From assembly GCA_963826505.1 (NCBI GenBank), contig CAWGXG010000007.1, forward strand, positions 1,190,601 through 1,254,600: DNA of 64,000 bases, in the 5' to 3' direction. Of the stretch, positions 42,581-52,608 are shown in pieces. The notes below the pieces were generated by a model, which was not told where the DNA came from, ran no database searches, and saw nothing but the letters and a program-made list of their open reading frames with translations. The position numbers and the translations under genes were made by a program. Origin of the DNA: CAWGXG01 sp963826505 (GTDB lineage Bacteria; Chloroflexota; Anaerolineae; Aggregatilineales; Aggregatilineaceae). Each line of letters starts with the position of its first letter. The stretch's first letter is position 1.

Positions 42581-45364
42581 ATGCGCCGCCTGTTTGATCT
42601 GTTCTTGTTTGCCCTGGAACGTCTCTGGCAGCACCGGGTCCTGGTGTTCTGGACGCTGGTAGGGCTGTCGGCAGCGACGACGCTGGCGCTCAGCCTGACG
42701 CTGTATGTCGACGCCGTCAACACCAACCTGTTGACCAACAATCTGTCCGATCCGCCCTACGCTTTTCGCTTTCGCTATCTGGGAAGCTGGGAGGGCACGA
42801 TCGCGGCGTCTACGGTGGAGGCGGCAACCGGCGCGATCGAGAACCAGTTTACCAACGCGATCGGACTGCCGGTGCAGCGCCAGGTCAGTTTTGTCAGCGG
42901 CGGCAATTGGAACGTCACCCGCAAGAGCACTCCGCCCGCCGCGATGGGCGTTTATACGCTGGGCACGCTCGACGGCGCGGACTCCCAGATGGAGATCGTG
43001 TCCGGACAGTGGCCCGCCGAAGCTCCCGCCCCAGATGCCGATGGCAACACCCCGATTCCGGTCCTGATGGCGGAGAAAATGCTGTTCCAGACCGGGCTGG
43101 AAGTAGGCGACACACTGACTGCCACCAAGCCCGGTACCTCGAAACCGGTCACGCTGGTGATCGCGGCGTTGTGGTCGCCGGTAGACGCCAACGATCCGTC
43201 CTGGATTTTGACGCCAAAGTTCTTCGATCAGGCGTTCTTGATGTCCGCCGATGATCTGTGGACGGCGCTCGACGGTGTCGACAAGCCGGTCGAAGAAGCC
43301 GACTGGCAGCTCATTTTCGACGGCAGCACGCTTGCGCACCTCGGACGTGGGCGGTCTGCTCAATGGGATCGTGGACGGGCGGCGCGCGGTGGCGTCGGTT
43401 CTGCCGGGCATGCGGCTGGACCTGTCACCTGAAGACGGGCTGAAGGCGTTTAACAAACAGGTTAACCAACTGACGCAGCAGCTTGTGATTGTCGTGATGC
43501 CGGTCGCCGGGCTGATTTTCTACTTTGTCACGATGCTGGCGGGGATGCTGGTCAGCAGCCAGCAGCAGGAAGACGTCACGCTCAGCAGCCGCGGGATGAA
43601 CCGTCGCAAACTGTTGGGGCTGCACGCCATGATGTGGCTGATCCTGGCCGGGCTGGCCCTGGGGATCGGCATAATGGCGGCGCCGCCAGTCGTGCAGTTG
43701 ATCGGGCGCACCTCGTCCTTTTTGACCTTCAACGCCGATACACCGCCGCTCGATGTGTTGTTCACGACGCGCGCGATTCTGATCGGTGCGGTGACGGGGC
43801 TGCTGGCCGCCAGCAGCGGGCTGTATATGGCGTGGCGCACCACCGGCCAATCGATCAACCAGTTCAAACGCGCGCAGGCGCGGTCTGGCAAGGCGTGGTG
43901 GCAGCGCATCTACCTCGACCTGATGCTGCTGGTCCCGGCGGGTTACGTCTTCTATTCCCTGCAAGCCAAGGGTGGGCTGGACGCCGGGCGCCGAAAATCC
44001 TTTCGCCGATCCGCTGGTCTTTCTCGCGCCGACGCTGTTTTCGCTGGGACTTACGCTGCTGTTCCTGCGTGTTTACCCGTTTTTACTCGGCATTGGCGCG
44101 CGCCTGATCGGGATCACCAGCAATATCGCGCTGTTGATGGCCCTGCGCGAGCTGACGCGCTCTATCGGGCGCTATCGCGGCACGCTGCTGATGATGTGCT
44201 TCACGCTGAGCCTGATCGGGTTTACCGCGTCGATGGCGAGCACGCTCGATCGCAGCCTGCGAGACGTGATTCAGTACGACGTGGGTGCGGAACGGGTACT
44301 GGTCGTCGCCACCGATGCCCAGACCGAAGAAGGTACGGCCTCGGATGGCAGCACGACCCTGACCGTCGTCGGCTACAATTCGCTCCCGGCCAGCGACCTG
44401 ATGGAGATTCCCGGCGTGTACGCCGTGTCGCGCGTAGGACGCTACCAGGCGCAGATCACTTTGCCCGGCCAGCGTGTGACGGGTACTGTGTTGGGGGTTG
44501 ATCGCGCAGAGATGGCGGCGGTGGCCTATTTCCGCAACGACTACGCCAGCGCAGCCGCTGGCCGATCTGCTGAACCAATTGGCGGGCAACCGCACCGGCG
44601 TGCTGCTGAATGCTGAAACAGCCGCCGAGTATAAGCTGGCGGTCGGGCAGGAAATCACGCTGCAAATTTCGGCGCTCAATACGTGGTACCAGGAGACGGT
44701 GCCCATCGTCGGACTGGTCGACTATTTCCCGACGCTGGATCCCCGGCAGGGTTTCTTCGCGATCACTAATCTCGACCCGATCTTCGAGCTGGTCGGCACC
44801 GAGCTGCCCTATAACATGTGGCTCCGGCTCGAGCCCGGTGCGGATGGTAACGCCGTGTTGGCGCAGGCCGAACAGAAGGGTTTCCCCGTGCTGCAATGGC
44901 TCGATCCCGCCCAGGAAATCTTCGCGGCGGAAACCCAGCCGACGCGGCGCGGCGTGTTGGGGTTTCTGTCGGTGGGCTTCGTGTCGGCCATTCTGCTGAC
45001 CCTGGTCGGCAGTGTGATCCAGAGCACGGCCTCGTTCAGCACGCAGGCGGTGCAGTTGGGATCGCTGCGGGCGATGGGCATGAGCGGCGGCACGGTAGCG
45101 TCCTATCTGCTGTCCTCACAGGGCATCGCGGCGCTGGGTGGAATCGTGGGCGGCACGTTGATCGGCACGGGCACCACGCTGTTGTTTTTGCCACTGCTGG
45201 ACTTCAGCGGTGGGCTGCCGCCCTATCTGGTGCGGGTCGCCTGGAGTGACATCATCTTTGTGTATACGGTTTTTGCGGCAGTGCTGTTTTGCGTCACGGT
45301 GCTGACGACCCTGTTGCTGAGCCGCCAACATGTTTCAACGCTGGTGAAGTTGGGTGACGCTTAA
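42581..45364 (+). CDS. FtsX/MacB-like ABC permease, frameshifted three times
   Basis: An MacB/FtsX-family membrane protein, 926 residues once one base is removed near 43331, 43974 and 44551. An N-terminal helix (HRVLVFWTLVGLSAATTLAL) precedes a large extracellular domain. Three helices (VIVVMPVAGLIFYFVTMLAG, MMWLILAGLALGIGIMAAPP and AILIGAVTGLLAASSGLYM), a second group around 44030-44230, and a C-terminal FtsX block with SVGFVSAILLTLVGSV, LGSLRAMGMSGGTVASYLL and VYTVFAAVLFCVTVLTTLLL complete it. The full length is roughly twice a MacB, typical of the double FtsX permeases. The HlyD-like gene follows 16 bases later. Role: export or a mechanotransmission machine; the substrate is unknown. Confidence 0.85.
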
Positions 45365-45380
45365 GAAGGACAATGACGCG

Positions 45381-46738
45381 ATGAAACTACAGATTGCAGC
45401 GATCTTGCTTGCTGGTGGTGTTGGCGGCAACTGCCTGCTCCTCTGCCGGACCAGGGCCGTCGGATGCGGCCGTCCGGGCGCAGTCCAACCCCACCTCGAC
45501 TCCAGTGCCTACCGCAGAAATCGCGGCGCGGCCTACCTATCCTGTACAGCGCGGGAACGTCGAGAACGTTTTTACGTTTACCGGGCGCTGGCAGCCACGT
45601 GACCAGATGGCACTGTCCTTCCCGATCGCGGGTACGGTGGGCGAGGTGACGGTCAAACGCGGCGACGCAGTCAACGCGGGGGACCTGTTGGCGGACTTCG
45701 ACATCACCGATCTGCAAAACCAATTGGCGAGCGCCATGATTAACTTAGAAACCGCTCAGTCGAACGTCAGCAGCAGCACCGACAGCGGTCTCCAGAGCGT
45801 GGAGAACGCGGAGATTTCGCTGGCCAACGCGCGCATCTCGCTTGAGAACACCAAAGCAGGCAGCCCCTGGACCTCGGTAGCCTCGTCGCGCCTCCAGCTT
45901 GATTCCGCCCAGCAGAGTCTGGACAACGCCCAACGCAGCTATCGCGATGCGCTCAGTCACCCCGAAAGTTCCGCCTCATCTGTGGACAATGCGTACCAGC
46001 AGGTGATCAGTGCGCAAAACCAGCTTCAGAGCGCGCAGATCAGCTATTTTTCGGCAGCGCAGAATTTCGACAAATATCAATACTCCGTCCAGCAGGCCGA
46101 AAATTCGGTCGTCCAGGCGGAGCTTACGCTTCAGCGCGCCAAAGATGCCGCTTCGCAGGGCGTGCAGGACGAGTCGGTGCGGTCGGCCCAGCTCAACGTC
46201 GATCCGATCAACGCCAAGATCGCGCAGTCGTCGCTCTACGCCCCCATTGATGGCGTGATCCTTGAAATATCCATCTCCCCAGGCGACGCAGTCCAGGCTT
46301 TCAAGGCTGTGATCACGATCGGGCTGCCCGAACCGAAAGAGGTCATCGCGAGCCTGGCGATCAGTGATGCGAACCAGCTCAGCGTGGGCATGGTGGGCGC
46401 GTGCCAGGTGATGAACCAGCCTGATACGGCGGTGGGCTGTGTAGTGCGCAGCATCCCTCTGAGCAGCCGTGACGCCGACCAGACCACGCGCGTCGCCGCG
46501 TCGCTGTCCAACCTGCCCGAAAACCAGTTGGTCCAGGTTGACGATGCCGCTGGAAACGCGCGAGGACGTGCTGTGGCTGCCGCCTAGCGTGATCCGCACG
46601 TTCCAGAACCGCACGTTCGTCGTGCTGGATACGCCTGATGGGCCGCGTACGGTCGATGTCGTGTTGGGTCTGCAAACAGACGACCGCGTCGAAATCGTGA
46701 GCGGCGTCTCTGAAGGTGATGTCGTCATAGCCCCGTAA
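45381..46738 (+). CDS. HlyD/RND-type adaptor lipoprotein, frameshifted twice
   Basis: Extracellular adaptor of the MacB-like system, 451 residues after repair near 45414 and 46536. With the first repair the N-terminus becomes MKLQIAAILLAVVLAATACS, a good lipoprotein signal with the lipidated Cys at residue 19, which supports the repair. The biotinyl-lipoyl-like part is FPIAGTVGEVTVKRGDAVNAGDLLADFD, a long coiled coil (residues about 100-230) rich in Gln/Ser follows, then APIDGVILEISISPGDAVQA. The C-terminal part has MPLETREDVLWLPPSVIR and DRVEIVSGVSEGDVV. Chloroflexota lack a canonical TolC-bearing outer membrane, so it probably bridges permease and cell envelope. Confidence 0.85.
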
Positions 46739-46762
46739 CGGCGGCGAGACAAGGAACCGGTT

Positions 46763-47743
46763 GTGGCAACTAACGGCAGCAATGGACAGGTTTTCATCAA
46801 CTGCAAGAACGTCGTCCGGGCGTTTACCGTCGGCGATCACGAGATCGTAGCCCTGCGTGGGATCGACTTTACCATGGCGCGCGGCGAAATGGTGGCGATC
46901 GTCGGGCCAAGTGGCGCGGGCAAAAGCTCGCTGCTGAATTTGTTGGGCGGGTTGGATACGCCGACGGCCGGGCGTCTGACCGTGGGCAGTACCAACCTGA
47001 TCGATCTCAAAGGACATAAGCTGGCCGAGTATCGACTGCATCAGGTCGGGTTTGTATGGCAGCAGGTCAACCGCAATCTGATGCCACACCGCTCCGCGCT
47101 GCGCAACGTCACGCTGCCGATGATGTTGGCGGGCGTAGGTTGGTGGGAGCGCCGCCGCCGCGCCAAAGAACTGTTGGACGCGGTGGGCATGAAAGATCAC
47201 TCCCACAAACGGCCCATGCAGCTTTCGGGCGGGCAGCAGCAGCGCGTCGCGATCGCGGTCGCGCTGGCGAACCAGCCGCAGGTGCTGCTCGCTGACGAGC
47301 CGACCGGCGCGCTCGACCATCACAGCGCCGTGCAGGTCATGGAGTTGATCGGTGACCTGCGCCAGCGCTACGGGTTGACCATCCTGATGGTCACGCACGA
47401 TATGGAAATGGCCGCCTTCGCCGATCGCACGCTGACGCTGCGGGATGGCGCGCTGGGGCAGGACCTGACGCATGCCACCAAGGAAGCCACGCCCACACTG
47501 GACGACGACGGGCGCATCCAACTGCCGGAAGCGGTGCGCTCTCAGCTGGATGAGGCCGCCCGGATCACGGTCGAAATTCGGCCTGAGGGCGTCTTGCTGC
47601 GCCCGGAGCACGATCTCGTCGATGATACGGACGCGGTGCTGCAAGACATCCTGCCGCACAGCAATCACAAAGGGCGCGGGCTGCGCTTCTGGCGCAAAGA
47701 ACACCATACGAATGGCCACGCCAAGGAGGAAATCCGCTCATGA
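46763..47743 (+). CDS. MacB-type ATPase with C-terminal SpoVT/AbrB-like domain
   Basis: 326 residues. The N-terminal 230 residues are a LolD/MacB-type ATP-binding protein: Walker A IVGPSGAGKSSLLNLLGG, signature LSGGQQQRVAIAVAL, Walker B VLLADEPTGALD, H-loop MVTHD. Behind it is an extra stretch with the pattern LDDDGRIQLPEAVRSQLDEA and ITVEIRPEGVLLRPE. This is very like the swapped-hairpin AbrB/SpoVT fold (DSKGRVTLPKEIR-like), which is unusual on an ABC ATPase. Start is a GTG at 46763. It overlaps the second ATPase gene by four bases (ATGA), so the two may form a heterodimer. Confidence 0.88.
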   Translation: MATNGSNGQVFINCKNVVRAFTVGDHEIVALRGIDFTMARGEMVAIVGPSGAGKSSLLNLLGGLDTPTAGRLTVGSTNLIDLKGHKLAEYRLHQVGFVWQQVNRNLMPHRSALRNVTLPMMLAGVGWWERRRRAKELLDAVGMKDHSHKRPMQLSGGQQQRVAIAVALANQPQVLLADEPTGALDHHSAVQVMELIGDLRQRYGLTILMVTHDMEMAAFADRTLTLRDGALGQDLTHATKEATPTLDDDGRIQLPEAVRSQLDEAARITVEIRPEGVLLRPEHDLVDDTDAVLQDILPHSNHKGRGLRFWRKEHHTNGHAKEEIRS

Positions 47744-48483
47744 AGGACGAACTGAGCGTGCACGTGCGCGGGGTTGAACGGCATTTTGGGGACCTGGAAG
47801 TGCTGCGCGGCGTCGATCTGGACGTGCGAGTGGGCGAACTGGTCGCGCTGTTTGGACCATCCGGCAGCGGAAAAACGACCTTGCTCAACCTGATCGGCGC
47901 GCTGGATCGCCCCAACGCGGGCCAAATCGAAATTCTGGGAAAGGATATCTTGCGCATGAGCGACGGGCGGCGGTCCAAGCTGCGCCGCAAGCAGATCGGG
48001 TTCATCTTTCAAAGCTCGACGCTGCTGCCCACCTATTCCGCGCTGGAGAATATCGACCTGGCGCTGCGCCTGCCGCACCTGGGCTTTTTCGAGCGGCGCA
48101 GACGGTCACGGGCGGCGCTGGCTGCCGTAGGGCTGACCGCGTGGGCCGATCATATGCCGGAGGAGCTGAGCGGCGGACAGCGGCAACGAATCGCCATCGC
48201 ACGCGCGCTTGCGTTGCAGTCTGAATTGATTCTGGCCGACGAGCCGACCAGTGGCGTCGACATGGGCACGACCCGGCGCATGCTGGCGCTGTTTCGTGGC
48301 ATTGCCACCGCCGAAAACACGACCTTCTTGATTGTCTCGCACGATCCCCTGGTCGCGGAGTTTGTGGACACGGTATACGACCTGCATGAAGGCAAAGTCA
48401 TCAAGCGCACCACCGATCTTGAGTCCGAACCGGAACAATCACAACGGAGTGATGAGGTATGTTTAGAACTATCGGGAAACTAA
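47740..48483 (+). CDS. LolD/MacB-type ABC ATPase
   Basis: 247 residues, one nucleotide-binding domain without extension. Walker A is LFGPSGSGKTTLLNLIG, the signature is ELSGGQRQRIAIARALAL, Walker B is LILADEPTSGVD, and the H-loop is LIVSHDP. It is the partner of the permease and the AbrB-tailed ATPase; two different ATPases for one double permease fits an asymmetric complex. The ATG overlaps the previous stop. The LysM gene starts inside its last 25 bases. Confidence 0.92.
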   Translation: MKDELSVHVRGVERHFGDLEVLRGVDLDVRVGELVALFGPSGSGKTTLLNLIGALDRPNAGQIEILGKDILRMSDGRRSKLRRKQIGFIFQSSTLLPTYSALENIDLALRLPHLGFFERRRRSRAALAAVGLTAWADHMPEELSGGQRQRIAIARALALQSELILADEPTSGVDMGTTRRMLALFRGIATAENTTFLIVSHDPLVAEFVDTVYDLHEGKVIKRTTDLESEPEQSQRSDEVCLELSGN

Positions 48484-49370
48484 TGATTGGGATGATGCTC
48501 GTTATCGGCTCGATGGCGGTCGGCGCGCTGTTTTCATATCATGGATCACCGGGCACGTCTGACTTGTCATTAGCCCAATCGGCGCAAGACATACCCGCCG
48601 CCCCACCTACACAGATGAGCGTCGAGATGCAATCCCGGCGAGTCATTCTGGCATCTGTTACGCCGCTGCCGACGGCGACAGCCACGCTGCTGCCACCGCC
48701 CACCTTCGAACCGCCGACATCTACGCCCGTGCCCACCCTGGTGCCCTCCGTGACGCCGACTTCCGTCTCCGAGGTCAACGTGTCGATCCCAGGGCTGCAA
48801 GGGCTTGAGACCCCTACGCCGACAACGACACCCGGTTGTGAGCCACGCAAGGACTGGAAGCTGACGTACACCGTGCAGTTTGACGACGCCCTGTCGCGCA
48901 TCGCGGACAAGTATGGCATCTGGGTCGATGATCTGGCGGCGGCCAACTGCATCACCGACAAGAACATGATCACGGTGGGGCAGGTCTTGCGCGTGCCGGG
49001 CGACGCCCAGCCGGTCGAGCAAATCTCGTGTGATGCCTGGGAAGCGCTGACGCCCTTCAACGGCATGTTCACCGTGCCCGCCGACGGCACGATTACGTTC
49101 AACTGGCGCGGACCGGAGTCGCCCAAGAGTCTGCTCCGCATCTTCCGGCCCGACGGCACCACCTACGAGCAGCTTGTCGAGCTGCGCCAGAACGCGACCG
49201 TTGATCTCACGGAGAGTTTGCCGGATGAAGGTCAGTATACGTGGTACGTCTACCCGCTGGGCAACGATTTCAAGCAAATCCAATGCCTGGAAGGCGGACC
49301 CTGGATTTTCCATAAGAATGAGTCTGAGCCGACACCCACTCCCAGCGCCTCAGGCGGGTTTGGCGGCTAG
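48459..49370 (+). CDS. Membrane-anchored LysM-domain protein
   Basis: 303 residues. An N-terminal membrane helix (GKLMIGMMLVIGSMAVGALF) is followed by a Thr/Pro linker (TPLPTATATLLPPPTFEPP). The LysM domain, binding peptidoglycan or another glycan, covers TVQFDDALSRIADKYGIWVDDLAAANC and MITVGQVLRVP (about residues 150-190). A C-terminal beta domain with two cysteines (SCDAWEAL, QCLEGGPWIF) resembles fibronectin-like modules. It ends the ABC gene run and could hold the exporter to the cell wall. GAGG precedes the ATG, which overlaps the ATPase gene. Confidence 0.85.
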   Translation: MFRTIGKLMIGMMLVIGSMAVGALFSYHGSPGTSDLSLAQSAQDIPAAPPTQMSVEMQSRRVILASVTPLPTATATLLPPPTFEPPTSTPVPTLVPSVTPTSVSEVNVSIPGLQGLETPTPTTTPGCEPRKDWKLTYTVQFDDALSRIADKYGIWVDDLAAANCITDKNMITVGQVLRVPGDAQPVEQISCDAWEALTPFNGMFTVPADGTITFNWRGPESPKSLLRIFRPDGTTYEQLVELRQNATVDLTESLPDEGQYTWYVYPLGNDFKQIQCLEGGPWIFHKNESEPTPTPSASGGFGG

Positions 49371-49465
49371 CCCAGGATAAGCCCGCCAGGCGTAATGACA
49401 CACAATAGCGGGCACATGGCTAAAATAGAAGCAGGTGTAACGTGGAGCGAGTCAGGAAAACAGTC

Positions 49466-51088
49466 ATGCCATTGCAGCGATTACGACAGACCATTGTGGT
49501 GAATTCGCGCTCAATTCGGTGGCGTCTGCCCCTCAGCTATGCCGGAATCGCATTGCTGACTGTGGCGGCTTTGAGTGGATTCCTGTTAGTCACGCTCAAC
49601 GCTTATTACACTCGCACAGAACGCACGTACCTAGAACGCAGCGCGGCAGTGGTGGCCCGGCAGGCCGAAGATATGTACCGCAACGAGCTCTCCGTGGATG
49701 AGATGCAGTCGATCACTGATCTGCTGTCTCTGCTGGCCCAGGCTCGCGTCAAATTGATCGATGGGAACGGGCAGGTGCTGACCGATTCGGGACCGTTCAA
49801 CGACCAGTTGTTGGTCAATGTCAATTTCGACAGGCCCGAGCCGGGGGGGAATGCGGGCGGCGTGCCGCCCGAAGACCTGCCCGCGCCCTACCTCAGTATG
49901 CGCGGTGACCAGTTCGCCCAACAGTCGACAACCACGCAGGCAGCCAGCGACACGCAGCCCGGTCAGGGTCCGCGCTACCGCTATCCGATGCCGGTGCGCT
50001 GGGGCGTGTTCGGCCAGCTTCTGAGCGAAGATATCTCGCCCGGCGCGCGTTCCTCACAGCGGGCAACAGCCCCGGTGGTCGGGCCCGAAGGCGAGGTGCT
50101 GGCCTATCTCGAACTCTCCGAAGGGCCCGCGTTTGGCAACGAGATCGTGGGTGATGTCGCGGAGAAAGCCAAAGTTGCAGGGCTGATCGCGGTCGTGATC
50201 GCCGCTGTGGCTGGGATGGTCGTCAGCCGCAATATTTCGCGTCCGGTGTTTGATCTGGCCGAAGTCACGCGCAAGATGGCGCACGGTGATCTGGGTGCGC
50301 GCGTAAGCATCAAGCGCCGCGACGAGTTCGGAGTGTTGGCGAGCGGGTTCAACGCGATGGCGGCGCGGGTCGAAACGACGGTCAATACGCTGCGGCAGTT
50401 TGTCGCAGACGCGGCCCACGAGCTGAATACGCCGCTCACGGCGCTGCGTACTAACTTGGAGCTGACTGCGGTGAACGACATGTCCGACGCAGCCCGTTCC
50501 GATATCGAGCAGGCGTTGGCGGAGCTCAACCGGTTGGAAAAACTGACGCGCAGCTTGTTGACGCTGGCGCGCCTGGAAGCGCCCGTCGCACGCGCCGAGC
50601 ACGCGCCGGTCGATCTCACCGGGCTGATACGCCAGATGAACGAGCGTTACGCCTCACGCGCCGAACAGGCCCGGATTGCGCTCACGATTGAGAGTCCCGC
50701 CGAAACTGTCGTAATCGACGCCGATCAGACGCAGATCACGCGCATGCTCGACAATTTGCTCGACAACGCCTTGAAATTCACGCCCGCTGAAGGACGCGTG
50801 GAGCTGGGACTGCGTGTCGAGGATACTGACGTCCAGCTTTGGGTGCAGGATACGGGGATCGGCATCCCAGAAAATGAACTGCCGAAACTGTTCAGCCGCT
50901 TTCACCGGGGACGGAATGCCGCTCGTTTTCCAGGGAATGGGCTGGGATTGGTGATCACCAAAGCGATTGTAACCGAACATGGTGGGCAGATCGTGGTGAA
51001 TAGCGACGCGCAAGGCACACGGTTCACCGTTCACCTACCCGCCAAGGAAGAGGAACCACGTGACAAATCATTGCGTTCTGCTTATTGA
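49466..51088 (+). CDS. Sensor histidine kinase (EnvZ/PhoR-like)
   Basis: 540 residues. The ATG at 49466 follows AGGA with good spacing; an in-frame GTG at 49442 would add eight residues. Two membrane helices (YAGIALLTVAALSGFLLVTL and VAGLIAVVIAAVAGMVV) flank an extracellular sensor of about 200 residues. HAMP follows, then HisKA with FVADAAHELNTPLTALRTNLEL (phosphoacceptor His) and HATPase_c with DNLLDNALKFTPAEGRVELGL and VQDTGIGIPENELPKLFSRFHRG. The response regulator gene overlaps its last 29 bases. The stimulus is unknown; the exporter next to it suggests envelope stress or a secreted compound. Confidence 0.93.
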   Translation: MPLQRLRQTIVVNSRSIRWRLPLSYAGIALLTVAALSGFLLVTLNAYYTRTERTYLERSAAVVARQAEDMYRNELSVDEMQSITDLLSLLAQARVKLIDGNGQVLTDSGPFNDQLLVNVNFDRPEPGGNAGGVPPEDLPAPYLSMRGDQFAQQSTTTQAASDTQPGQGPRYRYPMPVRWGVFGQLLSEDISPGARSSQRATAPVVGPEGEVLAYLELSEGPAFGNEIVGDVAEKAKVAGLIAVVIAAVAGMVVSRNISRPVFDLAEVTRKMAHGDLGARVSIKRRDEFGVLASGFNAMAARVETTVNTLRQFVADAAHELNTPLTALRTNLELTAVNDMSDAARSDIEQALAELNRLEKLTRSLLTLARLEAPVARAEHAPVDLTGLIRQMNERYASRAEQARIALTIESPAETVVIDADQTQITRMLDNLLDNALKFTPAEGRVELGLRVEDTDVQLWVQDTGIGIPENELPKLFSRFHRGRNAARFPGNGLGLVITKAIVTEHGGQIVVNSDAQGTRFTVHLPAKEEEPRDKSLRSAY

Positions 51089-51755
51089 GGATGATCCGGG
51101 CATTGCCGGGAGCCTGCAAACTGCGCTGCGCCGCGAGGGCTATGCCGTGCAATGGAAAGCACAAGGCGGGGAAGGAGTCGCTTACGCGCGCGATCATTCT
51201 CCCCATCTGATCATTCTGGATGTACGGCTGCCGGATGGCTCCGGGTTCGATTTTTGCCGCGAGATGCGCATGTTGGGCGTGCGCCAGCCGATCATTATGC
51301 TGACGGTGCAGGCGGATGAGATGGATAAGATTATCGGGCTGGAGATGGGCGCGGATGATTATATGACCAAGCCCTTCAGCCTGCGCGAGCTGTTTTCCCG
51401 CGTACGTGCCCAACTCCGCCGGGCCTACGGCGAGTTTGCCATCAGCGACAGCGATATGCTGTACGCCGGGGACATTGTGATCGACCGGCAGCGCGGGCAC
51501 GTCATTCGGGGTGGCGACACGATCAACGTCACGCCCACCGAGCTGCGCTTGCTCACCTATTTCGCCCAGCATCCCAACCAGGTGCTCAGCCGGGGACAGA
51601 TTCTCGACGCGGTGTGGGGCTATGAAAACTCACCGGACACGGAGCAGGTCGTGACGGTGAATATCCGCCGCCTGCGCGAGAAAATCGAATTCGATCCGGG
51701 CAACCCATCGCTGCTGCTGACGGTGCCCGGCATCGGGTATAAACTGGTCAATTAG
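51060..51755 (+). CDS. OmpR/PhoB-type response regulator
   Basis: 231 residues. The receiver domain starts VLLIEDDPGIAGSLQTALRR; the phospho-Asp is in LIILDVRLPDGSGFDF and the switch lysine in GADDYMTKPFSLREL. The winged helix is VTPTELRLLTYFAQHPNQVLSRGQILDAVW, with the wing VTVNIRRLREKIE. The GTG start at 51060 has GAGGAACCAC before it. Such regulators bind direct repeats at 11-bp spacing, as seen at 39645-39673 before the ABC cluster. That the two belong together is inference. Confidence 0.93.
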   Translation: MTNHCVLLIEDDPGIAGSLQTALRREGYAVQWKAQGGEGVAYARDHSPHLIILDVRLPDGSGFDFCREMRMLGVRQPIIMLTVQADEMDKIIGLEMGADDYMTKPFSLRELFSRVRAQLRRAYGEFAISDSDMLYAGDIVIDRQRGHVIRGGDTINVTPTELRLLTYFAQHPNQVLSRGQILDAVWGYENSPDTEQVVTVNIRRLREKIEFDPGNPSLLLTVPGIGYKLVN

Positions 51756-51768
51756 CTGGCCGACGGGC

Positions 51769-52608
51769 TTATGTCTTGACCGCGCCCGACACCATGCCCC
51801 GGATGAAATGGCGTTGGAATAGGAAATAGATCAGCAGCACTGGCAGCGACACGATGTTGGCGGCGGCTGCCATCACGGGGACATCGGACGAATAGCGCCC
51901 GCGCAGCAGCGCCAATCCCACCGGCAGCGTGCGGTGCTCGCTGCCACCGATGACCAGGACGAGGAAGAATTCGTTCCACGTCCACATAAAGATCAGCACG
52001 ACCAGCGACATCAGCGCCGGGCCGGACAGCGGCAGCAGGATACGCCACAGCACATTACGCGGCGAGAATGGCATGGTGCTGCACCCATCGACCACCGCCG
52101 CGTCGATCAGATCGCGCGGCATACTCTTGAAGTGCGCGCGCATCCAGAAGGTGCCAAACGAGAAGCTCAACGCGATCTGGGGCAGGATTAGCGCCCAATA
52201 CGAATTGCGCAGATGCAGCTGATCCATCAGATGCCACAGCGGGATGATCACGGCTTCGGCGGGCACCATCAGTCCCAGGATAATTAGCAGCAGCAGCGCC
52301 TTTTCGCCTGGGAAAGACATCACCCCGAACGCGTAGCCGGACAGCATCGATAAGATAATCGCGATGAAGACCACCGGCACGACCACCAACACACTGTTTA
52401 GGAAGAAATCGGCAAAGTGCGCACCGTTCCAGGCGTTGGTGTAGTTTTCCCAGCGCCACGCTTGCGGCAGGGCGAACAATCCGCGCGCCAGCTCAGTTTT
52501 CATCTTGAGCGAGGTCAGAATGTTGCCCACAAACGGCATCACCGCCACGAATAGAAATAGCGCGAGGGTCGCGTAGGTCAGCGCTTTTTGCCCGACATTA
52601 GCGCGCAT
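51769..52608 (-). CDS. Sugar ABC transporter permease (MalG/LacG type)
   Basis: 279 residues, inner-membrane permease of a CUT1-family importer. Six helices are seen, for example YATLALFLFVAVMPFVGNIL, VPVVFIAIILSMLSGYAFGV and LLLLIILGLMVPAEAVII. The EAA loop reads IDAAVVDGCSTMPFSPRN..ILLPL, with the usual DAA..DG start but a slightly long middle. The gene overlaps its partner permease (52598-53524) by eleven bases. It is the last gene of a binding protein-permease-permease run with no ATPase, which must be encoded elsewhere (an MsmK-like shared ATPase is common). Confidence 0.92.
   Translation of the reverse strand: MRANVGQKALTYATLALFLFVAVMPFVGNILTSLKMKTELARGLFALPQAWRWENYTNAWNGAHFADFFLNSVLVVVPVVFIAIILSMLSGYAFGVMSFPGEKALLLLIILGLMVPAEAVIIPLWHLMDQLHLRNSYWALILPQIALSFSFGTFWMRAHFKSMPRDLIDAAVVDGCSTMPFSPRNVLWRILLPLSGPALMSLVVLIFMWTWNEFFLVLVIGGSEHRTLPVGLALLRGRYSSDVPVMAAAANIVSLPVLLIYFLFQRHFIRGMVSGAVKT

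Noticed and set aside
45394..46587. TTG start at 45394 for the HlyD-like protein
   Set aside because: The ATG at 45381 with a one-base repair near 45414 gives a proper lipoprotein signal and a full length divisible by three.
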